The notes under the pieces: model-generated | What the model saw: the letters and a program-made list of their open reading frames with translations, nothing else | What the model was told of the DNA's origin: nothing | The model's database searches: none | Origin: an uncultured Porphyromonadaceae bacterium | GTDB taxonomy: Bacteria; Bacteroidota; Bacteroidia; Bacteroidales; Muribaculaceae | Length of the DNA: 64,000 nt | Direction of reading: 5' to 3' | Assembly (NCBI GenBank): GCA_902461565.1 | Contig: CABPYL010000013.1 | Span: 7,126-71,125 of the forward strand | Shown here: in pieces, positions 7,174 to 16,863 of the stretch | Layout of the letters: every line of letters starts with the position of its first letter | Numbering within the stretch: position 1 is the stretch's first letter | Position numbers and translations under genes: made by a program

Positions 7174-10100
7174 ATGCTAATGGAAAAAGTAAGCAGATTA
7201 CATCTCCTGCTGTTGGCGCTTGTTCTTACGCTGGCGCTGCCGGGAGTGTCCTTCGCACAGAATCTTAAAGTGCAAGGTTGTGTTACTGACGAGCAGAACG
7301 AGCCGCTTATCGGTGTTTCCGTGCAGACCAAAGACAAAACCAAGGGCACGGTAACAGATGTCGACGGCAACTATGTCTTGTCGGGAGTTCCCCAGGGGGC
7401 GACCCTGGTATTCTCGTATGTAGGCTATAAGCCTAAGGAAGTAAAGGCAACGTCGGCACACCTCGACGTTGTGATGGACCAGAGCAACGAACAGCTCGAC
7501 GAAATGGTCGTTATCGGTTATGGCCAGCAGCGCAAGGTAACCCTTACCGGTTCTGTCGCCAACCTGGGCGGCAAAGAGCTTCTTAAATCGCCGGCGGCAT
7601 CGCTCGGCAATGCTCTATCCGGCAAGCTCCCCGGCCTGCAGTCGGTGCAGTATACCGGTGTTCCGGGTGCCGACGACCCCGTTATCCGCATTCGCGGCGT
7701 GGGTTCTTTCAACAGCGCCGAGCCTCTAGTGCTTGTCGACGGTGTAGAACGTGAGTTCAGCCAGATCGACCCGAACGAAGTTCAGGACATTTCTATTCTT
7801 AAAGACGCTTCCGCTACCGCCGTATTTGGTGTTCGCGGTGCCAACGGCGTTATCCTTGTAACCACCCGCCGCGGCGAAATCGGCAAACCCACCGTTACCG
7901 TTACGGCATCGGCAGGTCTGCAGCAGATTTCCAAGTTTCTGGAACCGGCAAGCTCCTATGAGTACGCCACCGCATACAATCATGCGCAGGAGGTTGAAGG
8001 TGTGGATCCTTCCGGCTGGAAATATTCGCAGGAAGCCATACAGCACTGGAAAGACATGGATATGCCCACTGTCTATCCCAGCACAAACTGGTTCACCTAT
8101 CTGATGAACGATCATGCGTGGCAGCAGCAGTATAATATCAATGTATCCGGCGGTACCGAGCGCGCACGCTACTTTGTTTCCGTGGGTATGCTCGACCAGG
8201 ACGGTCTTTTCAAGACATTCAACCAGGGCGACGACGCCAACTTCAAATATCGCCGCTACAACTACCGCGCCAACCTCGATGTGGATCTCTCCAGCCGCAG
8301 CTCCATTTCTGTAGGTATAGGCGGCCGCATCGGCAAACGCAACTCCATCGGTAACGGCGAGTACAACGGTCAGTCCGGCGTGTTCGGTGTTGAAGGTCTC
8401 CTTAACAATGGTATGCCTATGTCGGGCTATGGCCTCGACAGCGATGGCCGCCGCATTGTTTCCGACCCCGCGCTTGTAGGTGCTATAGGCTCCGACGGTC
8501 TCGGCCTTATCTATCAGCACGGCTACACCGTGCAGCGCGAAAACGTTGTCAATCTCGACTTGCAGTATAAACTCAAGCTGGATTTCATTACCAAGGGTCT
8601 TGATTTCCGTATCAAAGGTTCCTACAACTCCAACTACACCCAGCAGAAAGCCCGCACCACCGGCGACGGTATCCACTACAAGGCCACTATCGCCAACGGG
8701 GAATACGAAGAAGATGGCTCGCCCAAGATTGTATATGTACGCGAGGGCGACACATGGCCCCTTGGCTACGAAGAATCCAAATGGAGCGGCCGCAACTGGT
8801 ATGCAGAGGCAAGCCTCAACTACTCGCGCCGCTTCGGCGACCACAACGTGGGCGCACTGGTGCTGTACAACGAATCCAAGAACTATTATCCCGGCGGTAT
8901 CTACAATTCGATTCCCCGCGGCTATGTAGGTATGGTTGGCCGTGTTACTTACGACTACCAGACCAAATACATGGTCGACATCAACATGGGTTACAACGGC
9001 TCCGAAAACTTTGCCAAGGGCAAACGCTTCGGCTTCTTCCCCTCGGCATCCATCGGCTGGATAGCCTCCTCCGAAAAATTCTGGGAGCCTATACGTCCAG
9101 TAGTTTCTTACTTCAAGCTGCGCGGTTCTATCGGTAAGGTAGGTAATGACCAGGGTATAGGCCGCTTCCTCTATCTGCCTGGTACATGGCAGTTCTACAA
9201 CAACAACGGCGGCGCGTGGTGGACCAATGACCGCACCGGTAACTTCGGCATAAACAACAATACATGGATGCCCGGTGCACGCGAGGACAGCAACGGTAAC
9301 CCCGACGTTACCTGGGAAACCGCAGTAAAGCAGAACTACGGTATCGACGTGCGCTTCTTCAACGACCGTCTGAGCTTCAGCGCCGATATCTTCACTGAGG
9401 ACCGTAAAAATATCCTTGTGTCCAACGAGACTTCCATTGCCGGCATCACAGCCCTCAAGCCAAGCTCTGTGAACTTCGGCCGCGTAAAAAACCACGGCTA
9501 CGAACTCACCCTCCGCTGGGCCGACCGTGTAGGCGACGTTAACTATACAATTTCTCCGAGCTTCTCTTTCGCACGCAACAAGGTTGTGGAAATGGCCGAA
9601 GTGAAGAAAGAATTCCCCCACATGTACCATACAGGCCATCCCGTGGGACAGCCTTTCGGCTACGATTTCTTTGAATTCTACGTACCCGGCGAAACCGAGG
9701 AACACTACAAGGCTGCCTACGGCGTGGACATGCCTGATCAGCAGATTACTCTGCGTCCCGGCGACAGCGTGTTTGTCGATCTTACCGGCGACGGCAAAGT
9801 TGACGCCAACGACGTACACGCCATTGGCTACAGCGATATTCCCGAGTACACCGGCAGCATCAACGCTACCCTCAACTGGAAAGGTCTCGACTTCTCCATG
9901 ACCTGGGTAGGTGCGGCCCACGTAAACCGTCAGCTCAGCTCGTTCTACACCCCGGCCTTCGGTACCGGCAACCAGTCGATGCTGAACAAGTGGGTATACG
10001 ATAACTCGTGGACCGAGGACAATCCCGACGCTATACTGCCCCGCATCTCTCTGGAGAAATCGGCACGCGAGCACAACGGCTCCCTTTCGGCTCCCTGGAT

Positions 10101-10320
10101 GGTAGACGCCTCCTACATCCGTCTGAAGAACGTTGAAATAGGTTATTCGTTCCGTATCCCCGGTGTGCCGGTAAACAGCATCCGCGTATACGCAAACGGC
10201 TACAACCTGCTTACATTCACCAGCTTCAAGGCTAACGACCCCGAGGCACAGGCCGGATACGGCAGCACACGCTATCCTATGACACGTGTCTACAACTTCG
10301 GCATCAACTTTAACTTCTAA
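7174..10320 (+). CDS. SusC/RagA-type TonB-dependent glycan transporter, first copy
   Basis: A 1048-residue outer-membrane transporter. After a signal peptide (to about SFAQ) comes a carboxypeptidase-regulatory-like domain (~residues 30-110, VQGCVTDEQNEPLIGVSV to FSYVGYKPKEV), then the TonB box/plug (DEMVVIGYGQQRKVTLTGSV; IRIRGVGSFNSAEPLVLVDGV; ISILKDASATAVFGVRGANGVI), then a beta-barrel ending in an aromatic residue (NFGINFNF). A calcium-loop-like stretch DLTGDGKVDANDV, common in SusC proteins, is seen late. ATG at 7174 or 7180 could be used. It pairs with the SusD homologue 11 nt downstream to import oligosaccharides through the outer membrane. Confidence 0.96.
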   Translation: MLMEKVSRLHLLLLALVLTLALPGVSFAQNLKVQGCVTDEQNEPLIGVSVQTKDKTKGTVTDVDGNYVLSGVPQGATLVFSYVGYKPKEVKATSAHLDVVMDQSNEQLDEMVVIGYGQQRKVTLTGSVANLGGKELLKSPAASLGNALSGKLPGLQSVQYTGVPGADDPVIRIRGVGSFNSAEPLVLVDGVEREFSQIDPNEVQDISILKDASATAVFGVRGANGVILVTTRRGEIGKPTVTVTASAGLQQISKFLEPASSYEYATAYNHAQEVEGVDPSGWKYSQEAIQHWKDMDMPTVYPSTNWFTYLMNDHAWQQQYNINVSGGTERARYFVSVGMLDQDGLFKTFNQGDDANFKYRRYNYRANLDVDLSSRSSISVGIGGRIGKRNSIGNGEYNGQSGVFGVEGLLNNGMPMSGYGLDSDGRRIVSDPALVGAIGSDGLGLIYQHGYTVQRENVVNLDLQYKLKLDFITKGLDFRIKGSYNSNYTQQKARTTGDGIHYKATIANGEYEEDGSPKIVYVREGDTWPLGYEESKWSGRNWYAEASLNYSRRFGDHNVGALVLYNESKNYYPGGIYNSIPRGYVGMVGRVTYDYQTKYMVDINMGYNGSENFAKGKRFGFFPSASIGWIASSEKFWEPIRPVVSYFKLRGSIGKVGNDQGIGRFLYLPGTWQFYNNNGGAWWTNDRTGNFGINNNTWMPGAREDSNGNPDVTWETAVKQNYGIDVRFFNDRLSFSADIFTEDRKNILVSNETSIAGITALKPSSVNFGRVKNHGYELTLRWADRVGDVNYTISPSFSFARNKVVEMAEVKKEFPHMYHTGHPVGQPFGYDFFEFYVPGETEEHYKAAYGVDMPDQQITLRPGDSVFVDLTGDGKVDANDVHAIGYSDIPEYTGSINATLNWKGLDFSMTWVGAAHVNRQLSSFYTPAFGTGNQSMLNKWVYDNSWTEDNPDAILPRISLEKSAREHNGSLSAPWMVDASYIRLKNVEIGYSFRIPGVPVNSIRVYANGYNLLTFTSFKANDPEAQAGYGSTRYPMTRVYNFGINFNF

Positions 10321-10331
10321 CATACCCGACA

Positions 10332-12302
10332 ATGAATCTTATACATAAACTGAAAATAAGAACAGCCGCTTTCATGGGTGCCGCAGGCATCATGATGGGT
10401 TTAGGCTCGCTCTGCTCGTGTGTCGACGAGATTAACGTCGGCGACGGATTTCTGGAGAAGCAGCCCGGTGTCGATGTTACAATGGACACTATTTTCGCCA
10501 AGGGCGACAATGCCAAGCGTTTCCTCTGGCACATGTACGGCGCAATGCACAACGCATTCACATATACCGGTGCGGTATGGTACTCCTCGCCCGAAGCTCT
10601 TACAGACATCTGTCAGTCCTATTGCGGCTGGCATAACTTAGGCAAATACTACGGCGGTGACCTCACCGAAACCGATCAGGACAACGGCGGTTTCGTCAAG
10701 TTCCCCTTCATTGCCAACGGCGACGGCAACGCCCGTGCCGGTATCTGGCGCACTATCCGCGAAGGCTGGATTTTTATTGAGAACATCGACCGCGTTCCCG
10801 ACCTGAGCGAGACAGAAAAGAGCCAGCTGCGCGGTGAGGTATACGTGATCATGGCCTCCCGCTACCTCGACGCTTTCCGCAACTTCGGGGGTCTGCCCAA
10901 GGTTGACCGTTCCTACGAAGCCGCCGACATTGTAGACGGCAAGCGTATGACGGTTGAGGAGACTGCCGAATTCATCGACGGGCTCTGCCAGAAGGCTATC
11001 GACGAGCCGGGTCTTCCTTTCTATGTGCAGGACCAGGCCACAAACTCCGGCCGCCTCACCAAGGGCTCGGCCTACGGTCTGCGCGTAAAACTGTGGAATT
11101 TCGTGGCTTCGCCTCTGTTCAACAACGAGAAGCCCTATCTGGAGTTCACCCGTAACGAGGAGAATCAGGACATTCATCAGGTATGGACCGGCGGTTACAA
11201 GCCCGAGCTGTGGCAGAAGGCCCTGAGTGCCTGCGAGGATTTCTTCAAGGCCAACGCCGCCAACGGCAACTACTTCGCTCTGGTACAGCCCACAGGCACG
11301 ACCGAGCAGGATTACTGCAATGCCTACCGCGCCGCCTATTGGTTCCGCGGCAACAGCGAGAAAGTTATCGAGGTGCACTCCGGTGCCGGCAATAATCCCT
11401 GGAACGGTGAATGGAACGTAGAGGGCATGGACGAGTTCGGTATGTCGCTGTTTACTCTTGAGTATATGGAAATGTTCGGTATGGCCGACGGTCGTAACTT
11501 CCCATACGATAACGTATTCGGCACCAACAACCCGGACAACATCGATATCTTCGCCAACCGCGACCCGCGACTGTACGAGACAATGGTGGTATCGCGCAAC
11601 AATCTTGTTGAGCAGTACAGCGGTCTTTCCAGCATCGAGATGTGGGAAGGCGGCAACATAGACCAGCTCGGTATCGCACAGGTTACCGATAACCCCTGGT
11701 CCACGCGCCTGAAACTGTTCAAATATCTGCGCGACAACGGTTATGCCGGATATTACCCCGCCAACTACGCTTACTTGCGTATGGCAGACATTCATCTGTG
11801 CTATGCCGAGGCTCTTGCCCAGACAGGCAGCCTCCAGAAAGCATGCGACGAAATGAACAAGGTGCGCGCACGTGTAGGTCTCGGTAAAATCGAGGTTATG
11901 AACCCTTCGCTGAACCTCACCACCAACAAGGACAACTTTATAGAGCAGCTTTTGCGCGAGCGTGCGGTAGAACTCGGTTTCGAGGATCACCGCTGGTATG
12001 ATCTGGTGCGCTACAAACGTTCCGACATTTTCAAAAAGCAGGTACATCAGCTGCGTATGTGGCGCAAGGATGCCTCCGGCAACAAGATGCTTCCCGAGAA
12101 CTACGACAACAACACAAGCCTGCAGCCCGGCGAACCCTGGCCCGCATGTATCTACGAGAAAGTGCCCTGCACCAACAACATCCGCGTGTGGTGGGATACT
12201 GACGGCCAGCAGAGCAAGTGGAGCGACAAATGGTATCTATCGCCTATCTCGCGCGATGAAATCAACAAGGGCTATGGTCTTAACCAGAACCCCGGCTGGT
12301 AA
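10332..12302 (+). CDS. SusD/RagB-type surface glycan-binding lipoprotein, first copy
   Basis: A 656-residue lipoprotein (lipobox near LCSC, Cys28 or Cys30) of the SusD family. The N-terminal FLEKQPGVDV region, the TPR-like helices and the C-terminal RAVELGFEDHRWYDLVRYKR are family hallmarks; it ends in LNQNPGW like the second copy at 15133. It caps the SusC barrel encoded 11 nt upstream and captures glycan at the surface. It is larger than typical SusD proteins (500-600 aa). Confidence 0.95.
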   Translation: MNLIHKLKIRTAAFMGAAGIMMGLGSLCSCVDEINVGDGFLEKQPGVDVTMDTIFAKGDNAKRFLWHMYGAMHNAFTYTGAVWYSSPEALTDICQSYCGWHNLGKYYGGDLTETDQDNGGFVKFPFIANGDGNARAGIWRTIREGWIFIENIDRVPDLSETEKSQLRGEVYVIMASRYLDAFRNFGGLPKVDRSYEAADIVDGKRMTVEETAEFIDGLCQKAIDEPGLPFYVQDQATNSGRLTKGSAYGLRVKLWNFVASPLFNNEKPYLEFTRNEENQDIHQVWTGGYKPELWQKALSACEDFFKANAANGNYFALVQPTGTTEQDYCNAYRAAYWFRGNSEKVIEVHSGAGNNPWNGEWNVEGMDEFGMSLFTLEYMEMFGMADGRNFPYDNVFGTNNPDNIDIFANRDPRLYETMVVSRNNLVEQYSGLSSIEMWEGGNIDQLGIAQVTDNPWSTRLKLFKYLRDNGYAGYYPANYAYLRMADIHLCYAEALAQTGSLQKACDEMNKVRARVGLGKIEVMNPSLNLTTNKDNFIEQLLRERAVELGFEDHRWYDLVRYKRSDIFKKQVHQLRMWRKDASGNKMLPENYDNNTSLQPGEPWPACIYEKVPCTNNIRVWWDTDGQQSKWSDKWYLSPISRDEINKGYGLNQNPGW

Positions 12303-12338
12303 TCCCGGATTATTAAACATCAGTAAGATTTGTAAATT

Positions 12339-15116
12339 ATGAATATAAATAAAATGTTGGTGCTTGCCGCCGCAACGGCTTCCCTGACGGCCGGCGCGCA
12401 AGTTACACTCAACGATAAGAATGCAGATGCCTACGATCTGGGTTATGGCGTGGAGATAAGCAATTTCTTCAGCACTGCCGCCGCAACCACAATCACGGGC
12501 GAAGAATTGCAGCAGACCTCGGCGACAAACCTTGCCCAGGCTCTATACGGACGTCTGCCGGGCCTCACGGCCCTCTCGCAGGGCGGTTTCTCCGCCGACG
12601 AGAATAAAGGCGCGTCTATGAATATCCGCGGCTATCATACCCTCAACGACAAGAGCATCCTTATTCTTGTCGACGGATACGAACGCCCCATCGACCGCCT
12701 CAGCGTGGAGGAAGTGGAGAGCGTTACAGTGCTTAAGGACGCCGCAGCAACGGCGCTTCTGGGCCATGAAGGCGTTAACGGCGCCATCCTTGTAAAAACC
12801 AAACGCGGCAGCCTCGCCAAAACGCGCGTGAAGGTGGATTACAGCCACAAATTCAACTTCGACCCCGAATTCGCCGACATGGTCGACGGCTATGTATATG
12901 CAAGTTCGCTTAACCGCGCGCGCCGCAACGACGGTCTTTCCGCCGCCTACACCGATCAGGAACTCAACCTTTTCAAGGACGGCAGCGACCCGTATTTCTA
13001 TCCCAATCTGAACTGGCGCGACCTCACCTTAAAGAATACCGGAGAGGAAGATCACGCATACGTATCCGTGTATGGCGGTACCGACAAAGTGAAATATTAT
13101 ACTAATATCGACTTTGTTGATGCCCGCGGCGCCCTCAAGGACGCAAATCAGGGCGACTATAACGCCCAGCTGCGTCAGTCCAAGGCAAATATACGCACCA
13201 ATTTGGATTTCAACATCACCAGCAGCACAGAAATGTCAGTGAACCTGTTCGGTATGTTCCAGGAAACAAAACGTCCTTCCGATATCAGTGCCGATGAGGT
13301 TGTAAATGCAATATACCGCACTCCCGCGAGTGCATTTCCCTACAAGACTTCAGCCGGCATCTGGGGCGGCAACGAGGCTTTCGGCGACGCCAACCCGGCA
13401 GCAAAAATTCAGGAATCCGGTTTCCGCAAAACCCATCAGCGCCAGTTATGGGTCGACGGCAAGCTCACCCAGCGCCTCGATTTCTGGGTAAAGGGCCTCA
13501 GCGTGTTCATCAGCGCCGGATATGCCAACTCGTCTATAATTGTAGAAAACTCGCATAAGTCGCACCAGTACGGCTACGAACGCTACAGCGGAGCTATCGG
13601 CGATAAGAACAGTGTGGTAACGACTACTTTCGGCGACAAGCAGAACGACCTCACCTTCAGCAAATGGGATGATTCGCAGTGGTGGAATGCCCGTGGCGCT
13701 ATCGGCGTCAACTACAAGCACTCGTTCTTCGGCACCGACCACTTCGACGCCGCCGTTGTGTATAACAGCAAGGGCGAAAGCACCGACAACCGCGGCAACA
13801 CTTTCTATCGCCAGAACGTGATGGGAATATTCCACTACGATTTCATGAACCGCTTCATGGGCGACCTTGTTCTCGCCGGCAACGGATCCAACCGTTCCTA
13901 TCCTTCCAAGTGGTCGTTCTCCCCGACACTGTCGTTAGGCTGGATTTATGCAAACAATGCCGACGGTTTCCTTAACTACGGCAAGCTGCGTGCTTCGGGT
14001 GCCATACAGCACACCGATTACATGCCCACCTACGGCATGTGGCTCCCTACATGGGATTCGTCGCACGGCTATGTGATCATAGGCAACAACTACAGCGCCA
14101 CATGGGGTGCGTCGCTCGGCGCTTTCCCTACAACCGACTTCTCGCAGGAGACATCCAAGAGCGTAAACCTCGGTACCGATATCCGCGTTGCCAATTCGCT
14201 TGACGTTTCTCTGGACGGCTTCTATCAGCGCCGCAGCCACATCATGCTTTCCGCTTCCAGCGAGAACTCCGCGGTTGTAGGTATCCAGTCGTCGTACAGC
14301 GACGTCGGCGAGGTAGAGAGCTACGGTTTTGAACTCAGTGCCAAGTATGCAAAAAAAATCAATGCCGATCTCAGTGTCAATGCCGGCGCGAGCGTGGCCT
14401 GGAGCCGCAACAAAGTTCTCAAGTATATCGGCACTCCCACATATCCCCTCAGCGATCCTGTGGGCCACCGCGTAAACGAGGCCTGGGGTCTCAAAAACGC
14501 CGGATTCTTCAAGGACCAGGCCGATGTCAACGCCTCCTTCCGTCAGGAGTTCTCGTCGGTGAGCGCAGGTGATATCAAGTACCTCGACCTCAACGGCGAC
14601 AAGGTAATCAACCAGTTCGACGTTACGAGCCTCGGCGGCAGCACTGAAATCCCCGAACTCAACTATGCCTTCAATATAGGTGTGGAATACAAGGGCTTCG
14701 GCCTCAATGCCTGGTTCCAGGGTACCGGCAACTATATCAAGCGTTTCCCGGACGCCATCTGGGGTGGCATGGTTAACAACGGCAACCTCTCGGTGGACTA
14801 CTACAACAACTGCTGGGACGTAGCCGGAGAGAATGCACTTTATCCCCGCCTTACAACACAGGACAATAACAATAATCAGCAGAGAAGCGACATCTGGTAC
14901 AAATCTGTACACTTCCTGAAAATGCGCAACTGCGAGGTGTATTACAAACTGCCCGCCAGCCTGCTCTCGCACCTCTGGCTCTCTGAGGCAAAAGTGTTCG
15001 TCCAGGGCGAGAATCTCCTTTCTTTCGACAATGTCGACGCTATGGATGCCGAGGTTCTTTCCACCGCATATCCCGTATTCAAGGGTGTAAACGTAGGCGT
15101 AACATTAACATTCTAA
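12339..15116 (+). CDS. SusC-type TonB-dependent transporter, second copy, without the N-terminal regulatory domain
   Basis: A 925-residue protein with signal peptide (MNINKMLVLAAATASLTAGAQ), plug (NLAQALYGRLPGLTALSQ; MNIRGYHTLNDKSILILVDGY; VTVLKDAAATALLGHEGVNGAIL) and beta-barrel ending in VTLTF. Only about 45 residues lie between signal peptide and plug, so the carboxypeptidase-regulatory-like domain of the first copy is missing. The TonB box must be in the short segment around DLGYGVEIS. No frameshift or broken start explains this, so it appears to be a natural short form. Its SusD partner follows 16 nt downstream. Confidence 0.93.
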   Translation: MNINKMLVLAAATASLTAGAQVTLNDKNADAYDLGYGVEISNFFSTAAATTITGEELQQTSATNLAQALYGRLPGLTALSQGGFSADENKGASMNIRGYHTLNDKSILILVDGYERPIDRLSVEEVESVTVLKDAAATALLGHEGVNGAILVKTKRGSLAKTRVKVDYSHKFNFDPEFADMVDGYVYASSLNRARRNDGLSAAYTDQELNLFKDGSDPYFYPNLNWRDLTLKNTGEEDHAYVSVYGGTDKVKYYTNIDFVDARGALKDANQGDYNAQLRQSKANIRTNLDFNITSSTEMSVNLFGMFQETKRPSDISADEVVNAIYRTPASAFPYKTSAGIWGGNEAFGDANPAAKIQESGFRKTHQRQLWVDGKLTQRLDFWVKGLSVFISAGYANSSIIVENSHKSHQYGYERYSGAIGDKNSVVTTTFGDKQNDLTFSKWDDSQWWNARGAIGVNYKHSFFGTDHFDAAVVYNSKGESTDNRGNTFYRQNVMGIFHYDFMNRFMGDLVLAGNGSNRSYPSKWSFSPTLSLGWIYANNADGFLNYGKLRASGAIQHTDYMPTYGMWLPTWDSSHGYVIIGNNYSATWGASLGAFPTTDFSQETSKSVNLGTDIRVANSLDVSLDGFYQRRSHIMLSASSENSAVVGIQSSYSDVGEVESYGFELSAKYAKKINADLSVNAGASVAWSRNKVLKYIGTPTYPLSDPVGHRVNEAWGLKNAGFFKDQADVNASFRQEFSSVSAGDIKYLDLNGDKVINQFDVTSLGGSTEIPELNYAFNIGVEYKGFGLNAWFQGTGNYIKRFPDAIWGGMVNNGNLSVDYYNNCWDVAGENALYPRLTTQDNNNNQQRSDIWYKSVHFLKMRNCEVYYKLPASLLSHLWLSEAKVFVQGENLLSFDNVDAMDAEVLSTAYPVFKGVNVGVTLTF

Positions 15117-15132
15117 TACAAGAAAAATAGTT

Positions 15133-16827
15133 ATGAACAAGATAAAATATGCTCTCATAGGTCTGGCGGCAGTCGCCTTTGCCGGTTGCGCCGACCTGGA
15201 CTATAACGAAGCATCGAGCCGCGACGAGGAGTGGACATACAACAGCCCTATCAACGGCGTGAAGAATCTGGTGTACGATGTGTATGCACAGATGCCCAGC
15301 GAATTCAAGGATGACCTTTACGGTTCCGGAGCCATGATTGCCAGCGCTTCCGACGAGGCCGAGTTCGCCTTGTCCTATTCCGATATCCACAAGTACTTCA
15401 ACGGCGGCTGGACACCCTCTGTTCCGTTTGCCAACACATGGAATGTGGCCTACCGCGCCATCACGCAGGTACACATGTATCTGGAGCGTATCGATAAAAT
15501 CGACCTCTCCGAATACGAGTACGATCCCGATTACAGCAACATGGTGCAGCAGTTCGAGCTGTTCCCCTACGAACTCCGTTTCCTGCGCGCTTTCTTCTAC
15601 TTCGAACTCGTCCGTGCCTACGGCGATGTACCCTTGGTAACGACTGCGCTCACAAACGCACAGGCCAACAGCGTTACACGCACACCGGCAAAAGAAGTGT
15701 TCCGCTTCATCATCGACGAATGCGACGCTGTGGCCGAATATCTGCCTGTGTCGTACAACGACATCCCCGGTCAGGAAATCGGCCGAGCCACCCGTGGCGC
15801 AGCCCTTGCACTGAAAGCCCGCGCGCTTCTCTACTTTGCATCGCCGCTGTTCAACACGGACAATGACAAGGAACTGTGGAAAGAGGCTGCCGCCGCAAGC
15901 AAGGTTATTATCGACAATGCCGGCGTGTGGGGCTATAAACTCAGCGAATATGCCGGTCTGTGGGGACACGACACTTTCACCAATCCCGAATTTATCTTTG
16001 TATTGGGTACCCAGGCAAGCAACGGCTTCGAGCGCAACAACTACCCTGTGGGTGTTGAAGGCGGCAATTCCGGCAACTGTCCCACTCAGGCGCTTGTGGA
16101 CGCATACGAATATCAGGCCGACGGAAAAACCTTCAAGGAAAAGCATCCCGGCAACGTGAATGTAAGCGCCGAGAATCCCTACGACGGTCTTGACCCCCGT
16201 TTCGAGCTTACCGTAGTGAAGAACGGCGATCTGTGGCCTTCCAATACCACACAGCAGATTTCGATTGAAACGTACAAGGGCGGCTTCAACGGCGCACCCA
16301 AGTACGGCGCTACTCCCACAGGCTACTACCTGAAGAAGTTTGTGGACGGCACCTGTGTAACAACAGCAAACAACGCCACCACTACCCGCCACAACTGGAT
16401 TGTGATGCGTCTGGCCGAGGTTTATCTGAACTATGCCGAGGCAATGTACAACTACTACGGCGACGCTGATGCCACGGGCGAATTCGGTATGTCGGCAAAC
16501 GACGCCATCAACGTTCTGCGTACGCGTCCCGACATCGCCATGCCCGAGTTCCGCGGCAACGACGGGTTCGAGGAGCGCTACATGCGCGAGCGTATGGTAG
16601 AGCTTGCCTTCGAAGGCCACCGTTTCTGGGACGTACGCCGCTGGAAATTAGGCGCACGCTTCTTCTCGGCCGTCGCTGTGGCCGACATGGAGCTGGATAG
16701 CGACGGAAACGTCGTTCTCAACCGTGTGAACAAAACCCGCCAGTGGGATGACAAGTACAATCTGTATCCCATTCCCCAGACCGAACGTCAGAAGAACCCC
16801 AATCTGACACAGAACCCCGGCTGGTAA
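15133..16827 (+). CDS. SusD/RagB-type surface glycan-binding lipoprotein, second copy
   Basis: A 564-residue lipoprotein (lipobox FAGC, Cys19). SusD hallmarks are FLRAFFYFELVRAYGDVPLV, RGAALALKARALLYFASPLFN and MVELAFEGHRFWDVRRWK, and the C-terminus is LTQNPGW. It pairs with the short SusC immediately upstream. The two SusC/D pairs are different enough to be separate systems or to bind different fragments of the same glycan. Confidence 0.95.
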   Translation: MNKIKYALIGLAAVAFAGCADLDYNEASSRDEEWTYNSPINGVKNLVYDVYAQMPSEFKDDLYGSGAMIASASDEAEFALSYSDIHKYFNGGWTPSVPFANTWNVAYRAITQVHMYLERIDKIDLSEYEYDPDYSNMVQQFELFPYELRFLRAFFYFELVRAYGDVPLVTTALTNAQANSVTRTPAKEVFRFIIDECDAVAEYLPVSYNDIPGQEIGRATRGAALALKARALLYFASPLFNTDNDKELWKEAAAASKVIIDNAGVWGYKLSEYAGLWGHDTFTNPEFIFVLGTQASNGFERNNYPVGVEGGNSGNCPTQALVDAYEYQADGKTFKEKHPGNVNVSAENPYDGLDPRFELTVVKNGDLWPSNTTQQISIETYKGGFNGAPKYGATPTGYYLKKFVDGTCVTTANNATTTRHNWIVMRLAEVYLNYAEAMYNYYGDADATGEFGMSANDAINVLRTRPDIAMPEFRGNDGFEERYMRERMVELAFEGHRFWDVRRWKLGARFFSAVAVADMELDSDGNVVLNRVNKTRQWDDKYNLYPIPQTERQKNPNLTQNPGW

Positions 16828-16863
16828 TAACAGATTCAACGAATTTACAAACGATTTAGATTT

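Noticed and set aside
7726..10332. Long minus-strand open frame (868 codons) opposite the first susC
   Set aside because: It lies fully antisense to a confident SusC, has no family motifs, and is explained by low stop-codon frequency opposite GC-rich third positions. The same holds for antisense frames at 36078-38330, 15079-16620, 40639-42327, 10638-12047, 5386-6687 and 21581-22891.
12339..12500. Second susC as a truncated pseudogene
   Set aside because: It has its own signal peptide, plug and complete barrel, and is closely followed by its SusD partner. The missing domain looks like a natural variant.
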